A stretch of 64,000 nt of DNA, taken from Bacteroidota bacterium (GTDB lineage Bacteria > Bacteroidota > Bacteroidia > Chitinophagales > Chitinophagaceae). The first letter of the stretch is position 1. Each line of letters starts with the position of its first letter. Position numbers and translations under genes: made by a program. Shown piece after piece: positions 9,622-17,331 of this stretch. The notes beneath the pieces are model-generated. The model saw only the letters and a program-made list of their open reading frames with translations. It was not told the DNA's origin and ran no database searches. The DNA is taken from assembly GCA_018266555.1 (NCBI GenBank), contig JAFEAF010000004.1, positions 62,001 through 126,000 of the forward strand. Reading direction: 5' to 3'.

Positions 9622-10128
9622 ATGAACTATTTCGAGTTGTTTGAAATTCCGGTACAATTAAAATTGGAAAGTAAATCTTTGGGTGAAAAATTCTTTCAAT
9701 TGAGCAGGAAGTTTCATCCTGATTATTTTGTGGGGAAGGAGGAAATGGAGCAAACAGAGGCCTTGGAAAAATCAGCATTATTAAACAAAGCATACAGAAC
9801 ATTTCAAAACCCTGATGAAACAATCAAATATGTTTTACAATTAAAAGGTCTGTTGGAGGAGGAAGAAAAATATGAGTTGCCTCCGGATTTTTTAATGGAA
9901 GTGCTGGATATCAACGAGCAGATCATGGATGCCGGAGATGATCCGGAATTAAAAAACCGGCTTCGACATCAGGTGGACAATCTTCAATCAGAAATTTATG
10001 AACCTGTTAAAAAAATTGTGGAGTACTATCAGGAAGGTGCTACTTCCGAAAAAGAGTTGTTGCAGGTAAAAGAATATTATTACAAGAAAAAATACCTGCT
10101 GCGTATCAAAAAACAACTTTCGGTATAG
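9622..10128 (+). CDS. hscB: Fe-S cluster co-chaperone HscB
   Basis: 168 aa. The N-terminal J-domain carries the HPD motif at H32-P33-D34 (SRKFHPDYF). The C-terminal three-helix HSCB domain (about 90-165) binds the scaffold IscU. HscB brings IscU to the Hsp70 HscA for cluster transfer. The frame is open back to 9484, but that longer form would overlap the divergent dehydrogenase gene; the ATG at 9622 gives the usual MNYFELFEIP start and follows a -7 box. No other isc gene is adjacent. Confidence 0.92.
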   Translation: MNYFELFEIPVQLKLESKSLGEKFFQLSRKFHPDYFVGKEEMEQTEALEKSALLNKAYRTFQNPDETIKYVLQLKGLLEEEEKYELPPDFLMEVLDINEQIMDAGDDPELKNRLRHQVDNLQSEIYEPVKKIVEYYQEGATSEKELLQVKEYYYKKKYLLRIKKQLSV

Positions 10129-10173
10129 CTTTCAGTAAGCTATTTTAAATTTCCTGTTTTACGCATTAGAATT

Positions 10174-10181
10174 TACATTTG
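10174..10181 (+). promoter_or_regulatory. Candidate -7 box ahead of the tRNA-Leu fragment
   Basis: TACATTTG matches TAnnTTTG and lies 29 bases before the first base of the partial tRNA-Leu. It is probably the original tRNA promoter, now driving the fragment, the GIY-YIG gene and the intact tRNA in one transcript. Confidence 0.45.
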
Positions 10182-10210
10182 CAGCCTCCCGGAATATTCG
10201 GGGCAGGCCT

Positions 10211-10270
10211 GCCCGGGTGGCGGAACCTGCCTACCGGCAGGCAGGCTGGTAGATGCGCTAGACTCAAGAC
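10211..10270 (+). pseudogene. Partial tRNA-Leu (5' half only), interrupted by a 20-bp repeat
   Basis: From GCCCGGG at 10211 the sequence follows the 5' half of the intact tRNA-Leu at 10573: the acceptor strand and GGTGGCGGAAC are identical, and TGGTAGA resumes after a 20-bp insertion. The anticodon arm is CTAGA-CTCAAGA, with CAA at 10265-10267 in the anticodon position. After 10269 the match stops: the 3' anticodon strand, variable arm, T arm and CCCGGGC acceptor partner are missing. It cannot fold as a tRNA. It differs from the intact copy at several bases, so it is either an old duplicate or derived from another Leu isoacceptor. Confidence 0.8.
10226..10245. repeat. 20-bp near-palindrome inserted in the tRNA-Leu fragment
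   Basis: CCTGCCTACCGGCAGGCAGG is its own reverse complement apart from one mismatched pair. It lies exactly where the intact tRNA reads GGAACTGG, so it is a clean insertion in the D-arm region. A perfect 14-bp palindrome, GGGCAGGCCTGCCC (10201-10214), overlaps the start of the fragment. GC-rich units of this type look like a short dispersed repeat; copy number cannot be judged from one window. Confidence 0.7.
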
Positions 10271-10330
10271 CCTATAAAAAGAAAGGTTAGGTACTACTAA
10301 AAAGTAGTTTTGAATTAAAAACCACTTTAA

Positions 10331-10573
10331 ATGTTTTATGTCTATGCCATCAGCAGTATGTTAAGGAACTATATTTACGTTGGGATAACGAATAATTTAG
10401 AGCGGAGATTTAAAGAACATAATACAGGAATGAATAAAACAACCAAAACCTATAAGCCTTTTAAATTAATATTTTCTGAACAATGTGAAAATAGAATTGA
10501 GGCCAGGAAAAAAGAAAAATATTTCAAAAGCGGAGTTGGGAAAGAGTTTTTAAGATCTTTATTAAAATATTAG
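10331..10573 (+). CDS. Small stand-alone GIY-YIG nuclease
   Basis: 80 aa, essentially one GIY-YIG domain of the YhbQ/UPF0213 type: FYVYAISS (the GIY strand), YIYVGITNNLERR (the YIG strand with catalytic-type Tyr and Arg), HNTG, and EARKKEKYFKSG near the end with the catalytic Glu. The family cuts DNA in repair, restriction or homing; short single-domain members are common in Bacteroidota and largely uncharacterised. The stop codon TAG (10571-10573) ends on the first base of the intact tRNA-Leu, and a partial tRNA-Leu lies upstream. A hairpin-forming repeat (10301-10327) precedes the ATG. Mobility is inference. Confidence 0.85.
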   Translation: MFYVYAISSMLRNYIYVGITNNLERRFKEHNTGMNKTTKTYKPFKLIFSEQCENRIEARKKEKYFKSGVGKEFLRSLLKY

Positions 10574-10656
10574 CCCGGGTGGCGGAACTGGTAGACGCAC
10601 TGGACTCAAAATCCAGCGGTAGCAATACTGTATCGGTTCGATTCCGATCCCGGGCA
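10573..10656 (+). tRNA. tRNA-Leu (anticodon CAA)
   Basis: 84 nt class II tRNA. The acceptor stem GCCCGGG (10573-10579) pairs with CCCGGGC (10649-10655), discriminator A10656. The D arm is GGCGGAACTGGTAGACGC. The anticodon stem CTGGA/TCCAG encloses loop CTCAAAA with anticodon CAA at 10607-10609, reading UUG. It has a long variable arm and TTCGATT in the T loop. CCA is not encoded. Its first base is shared with the stop codon of the GIY-YIG gene, and no separate promoter is visible between them. Confidence 0.96.
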
Positions 10657-10659
10657 CTA

Positions 10660-10688
10660 ACCTCATCAAAGACTTGGTGAGGTTTTTT
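10660..10688 (+). terminator. Rho-independent terminator after tRNA-Leu
   Basis: 8-bp stem ACCTCATC (10660-10667) / GGTGAGGT (10676-10683) with one G-U pair, 8-nt loop, then T6. It starts four bases after the tRNA. Confidence 0.85.
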
Positions 10689-10714
10689 ATTTCCCCGTCA
10701 ACTTATTCATCATT

Positions 10715-10722
10715 TATCTTTG
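10715..10722 (+). promoter_or_regulatory. Candidate -7 box for the acyl-CoA carboxylase gene
   Basis: TATCTTTG matches TAnnTTTG, 20 bases before the ATG at 10743 and just after the tRNA terminator. No clear -33 element. Confidence 0.4.
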
Positions 10723-10742
10723 CTATATAACTATTTGCCAGT

Positions 10743-12395
10743 ATGAATATTGAATTTAACCGGAATGAGGATGTTATGAAATTATCGCTCAGCGAAATGC
10801 GGCAGAGGTTGGAAAAGATTTATGAAGGCGGAGGGAAAAAATCTATTGCTAAACAAAAAGAGAGAAACAAACTAACGGCACGTCAGCGAATCAATTATTT
10901 AATTGATAAGAACACTCCTTTTATCGAAATCGGCGCTTTTGCGGGGTATGGAATGTATGAAGAAGAGGGTGGTTGCCCGGCAGGCGGTACTGTTGCCGGT
11001 GTAGGTTATGTCAGTGGAAGGCAATGTGTGATTGTTGCTAATGATCAAACCGTAAAAGCCGGAGCATGGTTTCCTATTACAGGCAAGAAAAATCTCCGGA
11101 TGCAGGAGATTGCTATGGAAAATAATTTACCTGTCATTTACCTGGTGGATAGTGCCGGCGTTTTTCTCCCTATGCAGGATGAAATTTTCCCTGACAAAGA
11201 ACATTTCGGAAGAATTTTCAGAAACAATGCCCGTATGAGCGCCATGGGTATTACTCAGATTGCAGCAGTGATGGGGGCTTGTGTGGCAGGCGGCGCTTAT
11301 TTACCTATCATGAGCGACGAAACGTTGATGGTGGAAAATAATGGTTCCATTTTTTTAGCAGGCCCTTATCTTGTAAAAGCTGCAATTGGTGAAGAAACAG
11401 ATATTGAAACCCTCGGCGGCGCCATCACACACACTGAAATTTCCGGCATTGCTGATTATAAGTTTAAGACCGAAGAGGAATGCATGGATCATGTAAAAAA
11501 AATAATGTCATTGCTGGGGAAAAAAGAAAATGCAGGATTTGATCGTATCGCTGCTGTGCTTCCTAAAAAAAAGCCGGAAGAATTGTACGGCATTGTTTCT
11601 TCCGAAGGAAAGCCCTATGATATGCTGGACATCATCGAACGTATTGTAGATGATTCAGTCTTTGAGCACTTCAAAGAAGCTTATGGAAAAACAATTGTGT
11701 GTGGCTATGCAAGAATTGATGGTTGGGCTGTTGGTATCGTTGCCAATCAAAGAATAATAGTAAAAACAAAAAAACCTGCCCGACTGAGTCATTCAGGCGG
11801 GGGTGAATTGCAATTAGGCGGTGTAATTTATAATGATAGCGCTGATAAAGCAGCAAGATTTATTTTAAATTGCAATCAGAAAAAAATTCCCTTAGTTTTT
11901 TTACAGGATGTTACAGGTTTTATGGTTGGCAGCCGCAGCGAACATGCCGGCATCATAAAAGATGGCGCTAAAATGGTAAATGCCGTTGCTAATTCTGTAG
12001 TTCCAAAAATTACAATCATCATTGGAAATTCTTATGGCGCAGGAAACTATGCAATGTGTGGCAAAGCCTACGACCCAAGATTTATTTATGCATGGCCTTC
12101 GGCAAAAATTGCTGTGATGGGAGGAGAACAGGCTGCAAAAACATTACTACAAATTGAAGTAGCTTCACAAAAAGCAAAAGGGAAAACATTGAGTGAAGAA
12201 GATGAACAAAAAATGCTCAGCAAGATCAAAGGAAAATACGATCAGCAGACTACCCCGTATTATGCAGCAGCCCGGCTTTGGGTGGATGATATTATTGATC
12301 CCATAGAAACAAGAAAAGTAATCTCAGAGGGAATCAACGCAGCAAATCATAATCCGGTTATGGGAGATTTGAAACTGGGTGTTTTCCAAGTATAA
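10743..12395 (+). CDS. Acyl-CoA carboxylase, carboxyltransferase (beta) subunit, methylcrotonyl-CoA-like
   Basis: 550 aa, cytoplasmic, full length with both crotonase-fold halves of the carboxyltransferase: N-terminal (about 35-290) and C-terminal (about 295-530). The stretch LPMQDEIFPDKEHFGRIFRN and MGACVAGGAYLPIMSDE closely resembles methylcrotonyl-CoA carboxylase beta, more than the propionyl-CoA type. GEL and GAGNYAM segments form the acyl-CoA site in the second half. The enzyme transfers CO2 from biotin to an acyl-CoA, in leucine or odd-chain breakdown. No biotin-carboxylase subunit is adjacent. An internal ATG at residue 12 is also possible as start. Confidence 0.87.
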   Translation: MNIEFNRNEDVMKLSLSEMRQRLEKIYEGGGKKSIAKQKERNKLTARQRINYLIDKNTPFIEIGAFAGYGMYEEEGGCPAGGTVAGVGYVSGRQCVIVANDQTVKAGAWFPITGKKNLRMQEIAMENNLPVIYLVDSAGVFLPMQDEIFPDKEHFGRIFRNNARMSAMGITQIAAVMGACVAGGAYLPIMSDETLMVENNGSIFLAGPYLVKAAIGEETDIETLGGAITHTEISGIADYKFKTEEECMDHVKKIMSLLGKKENAGFDRIAAVLPKKKPEELYGIVSSEGKPYDMLDIIERIVDDSVFEHFKEAYGKTIVCGYARIDGWAVGIVANQRIIVKTKKPARLSHSGGGELQLGGVIYNDSADKAARFILNCNQKKIPLVFLQDVTGFMVGSRSEHAGIIKDGAKMVNAVANSVVPKITIIIGNSYGAGNYAMCGKAYDPRFIYAWPSAKIAVMGGEQAAKTLLQIEVASQKAKGKTLSEEDEQKMLSKIKGKYDQQTTPYYAAARLWVDDIIDPIETRKVISEGINAANHNPVMGDLKLGVFQV

Positions 12396-12502
12396 ACAAT
12401 TATGAATTATGAATTGTGTGTTTAAGTTTGTTTTGTATGCGTTGTATTTCTTTATCCCTTTCTTAATTTACAATTTTTAATTATTGCTTATTAGTAATTA
12501 GG

Positions 12503-12982
12503 ATGAGCAACATGGTAACAATTTATACTGACGGTTCTTCAAGAGGCAATCCTGGACCCGGAGGTTATGGTGTTATACTAATGAGCGGGACTCATCGTAA
12601 AGAACTATCACAAGGTTATAAATTTACTACCAATAACCGGATGGAATTGATGGCGGTGATTGCCGGATTGGAAGCATTAAAAAAAGATCAACAGACTGTC
12701 ACTATTTATTCCGATAGCCAGTATGTGGTAAAAGCGGTGGAAGAAGGATGGTTACGAAAATGGATTGCTACCAATTTCAAAGGTGGAAAAAAGAACAAAG
12801 ATTTGTGGATGAAGTATCATCGTCTTTCACAACATCACTCGATAAAATTTATTTGGGTAAAAGGTCATGCCGAAAATCCATACAATAACCGTTGTGATGA
12901 ATTAGCAACTGCTGCGGCAGATGGGAAACATTTACTCACAGACTCAGGATATGAATCAGGAAAGGAAGACCTGTTTTCCTGA
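12503..12982 (+). CDS. rnhA: Ribonuclease HI
   Basis: 159 aa, single RNase H fold. It cuts RNA in RNA-DNA hybrids. Start VTIYTDGSSRGNPGPGGYG carries the first catalytic Asp; the others are the Glu in NNRMELMA, the Asp in YSDSQYV, and the late Asp in NRCDELA, so the DEDD set is complete. It has the KGHAENPYNNRCDELA ending of type I enzymes. Residue 4 is also Met (12512), a possible alternative start. Monocistronic, convergent with the DUF6580 gene. Confidence 0.96.
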   Translation: MSNMVTIYTDGSSRGNPGPGGYGVILMSGTHRKELSQGYKFTTNNRMELMAVIAGLEALKKDQQTVTIYSDSQYVVKAVEEGWLRKWIATNFKGGKKNKDLWMKYHRLSQHHSIKFIWVKGHAENPYNNRCDELATAAADGKHLLTDSGYESGKEDLFS

Positions 12983-12984
12983 AA

Positions 12985-13009
12985 TAAAAAAACCCGGTGC
13001 ATGCCGGGT
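12985..13009 (-). terminator. Terminator between rnhA and the DUF6580 gene, best fit to the minus strand
   Basis: Stem ACCCGG (12992-12997) / CCGGGT (13004-13009) with a 6-nt loop. On the minus strand it is followed by six T, so it should end the DUF6580 transcript; the plus-strand tail is weaker. Confidence 0.75.
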
Positions 13010-13030
13010 CTCAATTTATTTATTGTTGTG

Positions 13031-13603
13031 TTATTGTTTTACCGGCTTCAATACCCATCTTCCCGCAAAATTATACCCGCCAAACAAAACGGCATTGAAT
13101 ACAAATGTTGCAATCAAACTTCCTTTCAAAAATGGAAGTCCTGCTGCATAGCATGTCATTAATCCATCAAAATTTTTTGGATAGGGCTGATTGTTTAAAT
13201 CTAAACCGCCCCCTATCCAATCTAAAAAGTTAGAGACAATAAAAAAGAACAATACACCGGCAACAGAGCCTGCAAATATTTGTCCCGCCTTAGCAGCATT
13301 AATTTTGAAACCAATGATGGTAATGCATGCAAATAAAATATAATTTACCCATTGGCCCTTATAAAACCCAGCAATGCTTGTCAATCCCTGCGTATAGAGC
13401 AATTGATATAATGCATCCGAAAAAAGCATAGACAACAGAGGAAAAAGGAAAGCAATTTTTTTATCTTTTATTACTGAACCGGCAAATAACGCCATGGCAA
13501 TTTGAGGTGCGAAACCTAAAGGACGATTGTCCCAAACACGGTATAAAGCGCCGATTACTATGAGAATGATAAATACAATGATATTTGTTTTATTCTGTTT
13601 CAT
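13031..13603 (-). CDS. DUF6580-type integral membrane protein
   Basis: 190 aa with about five predicted membrane helices (about 8-25, 35-65, 85-105, 112-132, 160-180). GFAPQIAMALFAGSVI, PLLSMLFSDALYQ and SNFLDWIGGG are typical of a widespread Bacteroidota membrane family (DUF6580) sometimes listed as putative transporters. No biochemical function is established. It lies downstream of manA on the same strand, but it has its own promoter-like site and terminator. Confidence 0.72.
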   Translation of the reverse strand: MKQNKTNIIVFIILIVIGALYRVWDNRPLGFAPQIAMALFAGSVIKDKKIAFLFPLLSMLFSDALYQLLYTQGLTSIAGFYKGQWVNYILFACITIIGFKINAAKAGQIFAGSVAGVLFFFIVSNFLDWIGGGLDLNNQPYPKNFDGLMTCYAAGLPFLKGSLIATFVFNAVLFGGYNFAGRWVLKPVKQ

Positions 13604-13621
13604 ATTTCTGATGTTTCATTG

Positions 13622-13651
13622 CAAATTTAAATGAATTGAAGTAAATGTCAA
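13622..13651 (-). promoter_or_regulatory. Promoter for the DUF6580 gene
   Basis: On the minus strand: TTG (13649-13651), 19-base spacer, TAAATTTG (13622-13629). Both box and spacing match the Bacteroidota TTTG-N19-TAnnTTTG promoter. It is 18 bases before the ATG at 13603 and is the best promoter match found in the window. Confidence 0.6.
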
Positions 13652-13657
13652 TCCGAT

Positions 13658-14908
13658 TTATTCACTTATGTGCAAAGCCACTGAAGCTCTGAACAACGTT
13701 GCGTTTTGCAGCGCAGTACATTGAATTTTTCCCCCTGCAAAAATTATGGCAGCCGGATGACCTTTCTCCAAAGTAATTTGATTGGAACCTTCATTAAGTT
13801 TTATTGATCCTTCAGTAAGTAACAAGATTTCTGCAGTCACAGCCGTAATAGAAATATGGTCTTTTTCCTTCAATTGAAAAACGCTGAGCTGAAAATCAGG
13901 GGCTTTTGTTTCAAATACCAGTTCTTTGTCGTGAGCAGGCCGCCCCGTTTGAATTTCCACTTTTGCCGCTTCAAACTTAATATGCTTCATTAATTCATTT
14001 ACATCAATATGTTTATTGGTTAATCCGCCCCGCAATACATTATCCGAATTTGCCATAATTTCCACATTATGCCCTTCTAAATACGCATGAGGCACACCGG
14101 CATCCTGGAAAATGGCCTCCCCTTTTTTTAAATGTAAAAGATTAAAAAAATAAATGGAAAAAATTCCCCGGTCAATTATTTCTTGTTCCTCGTTCCTTGT
14201 TGCTTGTTTCTTTCCAAAAGTTGTTGCTGCCCTGGCTACCCAAAAATCCTCCTGTGATTTATTTAAATTTTCTGCATTATATAATGGAATAATTCGATCA
14301 AGCAACGGTTGAAGTAATTTGTTTACTTCCACCTGCGGCATTTCCATCACCGTTTTATATAATCCCTCATAACCTGATTTTTCAAATATGGATATTAAAT
14401 ATTTCAATTCAGGAACTGATGAAAGTGTTTGAATCAACTTTTCTTTTTGTTTAAATCCATGAAGCAACCAAAAATCGTTCAGCGCTACCATCAATTCAGG
14501 TTTGTGATTATCATCTTTATAATTTCTGTTTGCAGCATTCAATGGGATTCCGGCTGCATTTTCTTTTGCAAATTCAATCTCCGCTTCTTTTTTTGAGGGA
14601 TGCACCTGGATGGAAAGCATATCTTTAACATCGAGTAATTTTAATAAATAGGGAAGCCGTTTAAATTTTTTGGAAACAGCCTTACCCAAAACTCCCTCTT
14701 TATCTGAAGATATCAGTTGATCTAAAGGATATTCTTTCTCGATTTTTACTATCGAAGGGGCAGTCTGGTGAGCACCCAGCCAATATTCTGCCAAAGGTTT
14801 ATCACCTGATTTTAAAGTTGGTACCAGGTTTGGAATCAGTGATCGTCCACCCCAGGTATAATTTTGTAGTATGCCTTCAAGATAAAATAGTCGTTTTGCT
14901 TCCTTCAT
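13658..14908 (-). CDS. manA: Mannose-6-phosphate isomerase, class I
   Basis: 416 aa, cytoplasmic cupin enzyme that interconverts fructose-6-P and mannose-6-P for GDP-sugar and surface glycan synthesis. NYTWGG and AEYWLGAHQTAPS open the protein. Zinc ligands include Q101 and H103 (QVHPSKKEAE), with the Glu of NHKPELMVAL. The second cupin half has PHAYLEGHNVEIMANSDN and LRGGLTNKHID, the family signature. Length is usual for class I enzymes. Divergent from yraN with 36 bases between the ATGs. Confidence 0.94.
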   Translation of the reverse strand: MKEAKRLFYLEGILQNYTWGGRSLIPNLVPTLKSGDKPLAEYWLGAHQTAPSIVKIEKEYPLDQLISSDKEGVLGKAVSKKFKRLPYLLKLLDVKDMLSIQVHPSKKEAEIEFAKENAAGIPLNAANRNYKDDNHKPELMVALNDFWLLHGFKQKEKLIQTLSSVPELKYLISIFEKSGYEGLYKTVMEMPQVEVNKLLQPLLDRIIPLYNAENLNKSQEDFWVARAATTFGKKQATRNEEQEIIDRGIFSIYFFNLLHLKKGEAIFQDAGVPHAYLEGHNVEIMANSDNVLRGGLTNKHIDVNELMKHIKFEAAKVEIQTGRPAHDKELVFETKAPDFQLSVFQLKEKDHISITAVTAEILLLTEGSIKLNEGSNQITLEKGHPAAIIFAGGKIQCTALQNATLFRASVALHISE

Positions 14909-14944
14909 CTAAGTTGATTTAGTAACTTGAAGTAAAGATACTAC

Positions 14945-15301
14945 ATGGCCGCACATAATGTATTTGGGAAAGAAGCGGAATTGCTGGCTGAAAACTGGCT
15001 GAAACAAAAAGGGTATGAAATTTTGTTTCGCAACTGGAGGCATTCACATTATGAAATTGACATCATCGCTTTCAAAAATAATGTGCTGCATGTGGTGGAA
15101 GTCAAAGCCAGAACATCAAATGTGTACGGCAACCCCGAGGAAAGTGTCACCCGCAAAAAATTCAAATACCTCCAAAAGGCAACCGATGAGTTCTTGTACC
15201 TGCATCCCGAATACCGGTTTCTTCAATATGATATTCTTTCTATCACTCATCCTCAAAACAAGGTACCCGAATTTTTCCTGATCGAGGATTTTTATTACTG
15301 A
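14945..15301 (+). CDS. YraN family (UPF0102) nuclease-like protein
   Basis: 118 aa, single domain of the restriction-endonuclease-like fold: GKEAELLAENWLKQKGYEIL, then RHSHYEIDIIAF and LHVVEVKARTS, giving the E...D...EVK metal-site pattern of PD-(D/E)XK nucleases. The family is conserved in bacteria but its function is not settled; it may act on branched DNA or in recombination. Start and length match the family. Confidence 0.88.
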   Translation: MAAHNVFGKEAELLAENWLKQKGYEILFRNWRHSHYEIDIIAFKNNVLHVVEVKARTSNVYGNPEESVTRKKFKYLQKATDEFLYLHPEYRFLQYDILSITHPQNKVPEFFLIEDFYY

Positions 15302-15333
15302 TAAAAAATTTCGTTTCTCATCTTAGCAATAAG

Positions 15334-15341
15334 TATTTTTG
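15334..15341 (+). promoter_or_regulatory. Candidate -7 box for the lipoprotein gene at 15362
   Basis: TATTTTTG matches TAnnTTTG, 20 bases before the ATG at 15362. Confidence 0.4.
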
Positions 15342-15361
15342 CCCTACCTCAAATATTTCGT

Positions 15362-16018
15362 ATGCGAATAATTCTGGGTTTCATTGTTACTGGTTTCATC
15401 GCATTTGCTTCCGGTGGTTGCAAATCCGAAAAGAAAGCGGTTAGCTTTTGCGATACGGCCTGCTTAAGAGATACGCTGAAATTTGTAAATGAAAATCATC
15501 CTCTGAAACCTTATGTGTATATAAGCCCGAAAGATTGTGTAGCCGATACTTTGATCTGGAGTTACAATGGAATGGGCGCCAATCGTAAAATGGATTTACC
15601 GGATATGATTGGTGATGTAGTACGATTAAATAAACATTATGTTCGTTGTGTGATCGTGGATACCAGTTACGCCTGGCTTTTATTCAATGATTGCAGCAAT
15701 GGCCGTGGCTATTATTTAAAAATTCCATTTGCCAAATCTAAAAACATTTCAAGATCAGCCCGAGCTATCAATAACCTCGACCCGAAATTTTCCGTAGCTG
15801 AAGGTTTGGTAGCCTATACTGACCAGGGAAATATTTTCGTGGAAGAAATGGCTACTGGGAAAAAAGCCATGATGACTCTGGGCGAACAGCTTCAGTTTGA
15901 TTTTAATGCAATTCATAACACGCTGGACTCAGTAAATATTTCACCGTCCCGAATATGGGTCAAAGTAAAACTAAATGAAGGCTGGAAGGAATTGGAGAAA
16001 AGTATTTCGATGAAATAA
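15362..16018 (+). CDS. Predicted lipoprotein of unknown function
   Basis: 218 aa with an N-terminal signal and lipobox ASGGC, so the mature protein would start at C20 and sit on the outer or inner membrane. I do not recognise a domain. The body is rich in beta-strand-like segments (RCVIVDTSYAWLLFND, RIWVKVKLNEGW) and has paired Cys early (FCDTAC). It lies between yraN and xerD and has its own promoter-like box. It is probably a lineage-specific surface or periplasmic protein. Confidence 0.7.
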   Translation: MRIILGFIVTGFIAFASGGCKSEKKAVSFCDTACLRDTLKFVNENHPLKPYVYISPKDCVADTLIWSYNGMGANRKMDLPDMIGDVVRLNKHYVRCVIVDTSYAWLLFNDCSNGRGYYLKIPFAKSKNISRSARAINNLDPKFSVAEGLVAYTDQGNIFVEEMATGKKAMMTLGEQLQFDFNAIHNTLDSVNISPSRIWVKVKLNEGWKELEKSISMK

Positions 16019-16146
16019 TTGTTTAAATAGCTCAAAGGGTTTAATAGGTTTCAAAATGTACAAGTGAAGAATTAATATTTTTGATTGCCCGGAAACACCG
16101 GATTTTTTTAAACTTTTTAGGCCTTTTCAACTGCTGAAACCCTACT

Positions 16147-17049
16147 ATGTGGGAGCCTTATAAAAAAGGATTCAAAGCTTACCTGCAACTGGAAAAATCT
16201 CTTTCAGAAAATTCTGTTGAGGCATACCTGGGTGATATTGAAAAATTCGTCCGGTATCTGCAGGATGTGAATATTTTAAAAAACCCTGCTGAAATTACAT
16301 TGAAAGACCTGCAGCAATTTATTAAATGGGCAGCGGGTTTGGGTATGACGGCAACTTCACAGGCAAGAATGATTTCCGGGATCCGGGCTTTTTATAAATA
16401 TTGCCTGGTGGAAAAAATCTCTGAGAAAGATCCTACCGTTTTGCTGGAAGCACCAAAATTAAAAAGAGCTTTGCCAGACGTATTGAGCTTTGAAGAAATT
16501 GAAAACATCATTGCTCAAATTGACATGAGCAAGCCTGAAGGAGGAAGGAACAAAGCCATTTTGGAAACCTTGTACAGTTGCGGATTACGGGTAAGCGAAA
16601 CGGTGAACCTGAAAATATCACAGTTATACCTCGATGTAGGTTTTATCCGGGTAATCGGTAAAGGAGATAAAGAACGATTAGTACCCGTGGGAAGCATTGC
16701 AGCGAAGTATATTAATATTTACAAAAATGATATTCGTATTCACATCGCTGTAAAACCCGGCAATGAAGACATATTATTTCTAAACAAGCGAGGCACTAAA
16801 ATGTCAAGAGTGATGATCTTCATGATCATAAAAGACCTGGCAAAAAAAGCTGGTATTAAAAAAAATATTTCACCTCATACATTCCGTCATTCTTTTGCTA
16901 CACATTTAATCGAAGGCGGTGCAGACCTCAGAGCCGTGCAAGAAATGCTGGGACATGAGAATATTACGACTACAGAGATTTACACACACATCAACCGTGA
17001 TTTTTTAAGAAAAACCTTAGAACAATTTCATCCCGCATTTAAAAAATGA
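16147..17049 (+). CDS. xerD: Site-specific tyrosine recombinase XerD
   Basis: 300 aa. N-terminal SAM-like core-binding domain (about 1-90) and catalytic domain (105-295). The full active site is visible: R148 (CGLRVSE), K172 (GKGDKER), H244 and R247 ([11 protein letters not shown]), H270 (LGHENI) and nucleophile Y279 (EIYTHI). Together with XerC it resolves chromosome dimers at dif. Size and lack of extra domains argue for the chromosomal XerC/D type rather than a phage integrase; no attachment site or phage gene is near. XerC versus XerD is judged from general resemblance. Confidence 0.88.
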   Translation: MWEPYKKGFKAYLQLEKSLSENSVEAYLGDIEKFVRYLQDVNILKNPAEITLKDLQQFIKWAAGLGMTATSQARMISGIRAFYKYCLVEKISEKDPTVLLEAPKLKRALPDVLSFEEIENIIAQIDMSKPEGGRNKAILETLYSCGLRVSETVNLKISQLYLDVGFIRVIGKGDKERLVPVGSIAAKYINIYKNDIRIHIAVKPGNEDILFLNKRGTKMSRVMIFMIIKDLAKKAGIKKNISPHTFRHSFATHLIEGGADLRAVQEMLGHENITTTEIYTHINRDFLRKTLEQFHPAFKK

Positions 17050-17306
17050 TTGTACAAGGATCTTTATTAAAATCTCCGGGCAACTTGTAGTATTATTTCG
17101 GCCTGGTTTCTTTCTTTGATTGCCCGGTATTTCCCTTGCAGAACCGTTTCATATTCTTGGCATCGCAATTTGGCAATTGAATTGAATGATTACAATTTTA
17201 ATTAAGGTATAGAAATAAATTTATATGACCTAAACAAACAGCATCTTGTACGATGAAAAGCTTGAGGAATGTTCCGTACCCAAACTTCTTTACCAATTGC
17301 CCTTCG

Positions 17307-17314
17307 TATATTTG
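17307..17314 (+). promoter_or_regulatory. Candidate -7 box that places the mnmA start at 17332
   Basis: TATATTTG matches TAnnTTTG, 17 bases before the ATG at 17332. It lies inside the longer open frame that begins at 17269, which argues that the longer start is not used. Confidence 0.5.
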
Positions 17315-17331
17315 CAGGTTATTTTAAATAT

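Noticed and set aside
10211-10656. Group I intron splitting tRNA-Leu at the anticodon loop, with a GIY-YIG homing gene inside
   Set aside because: The downstream tRNA is complete, including its own 5' half, and the upstream copy holds a 20-bp insertion. An intron would leave only the 3' half downstream.
12403-12424. Three near-copies of a 7-base AATTATG-like unit after the carboxylase gene
   Set aside because: Short AT-rich repeat typical of AT-rich intergenic DNA; no array or symmetric structure.
17269-17331. Longer N-terminus for MnmA
   Set aside because: Conserved sequence starts at 17332 and a -7 box lies at 17307-17314 inside the extra part.
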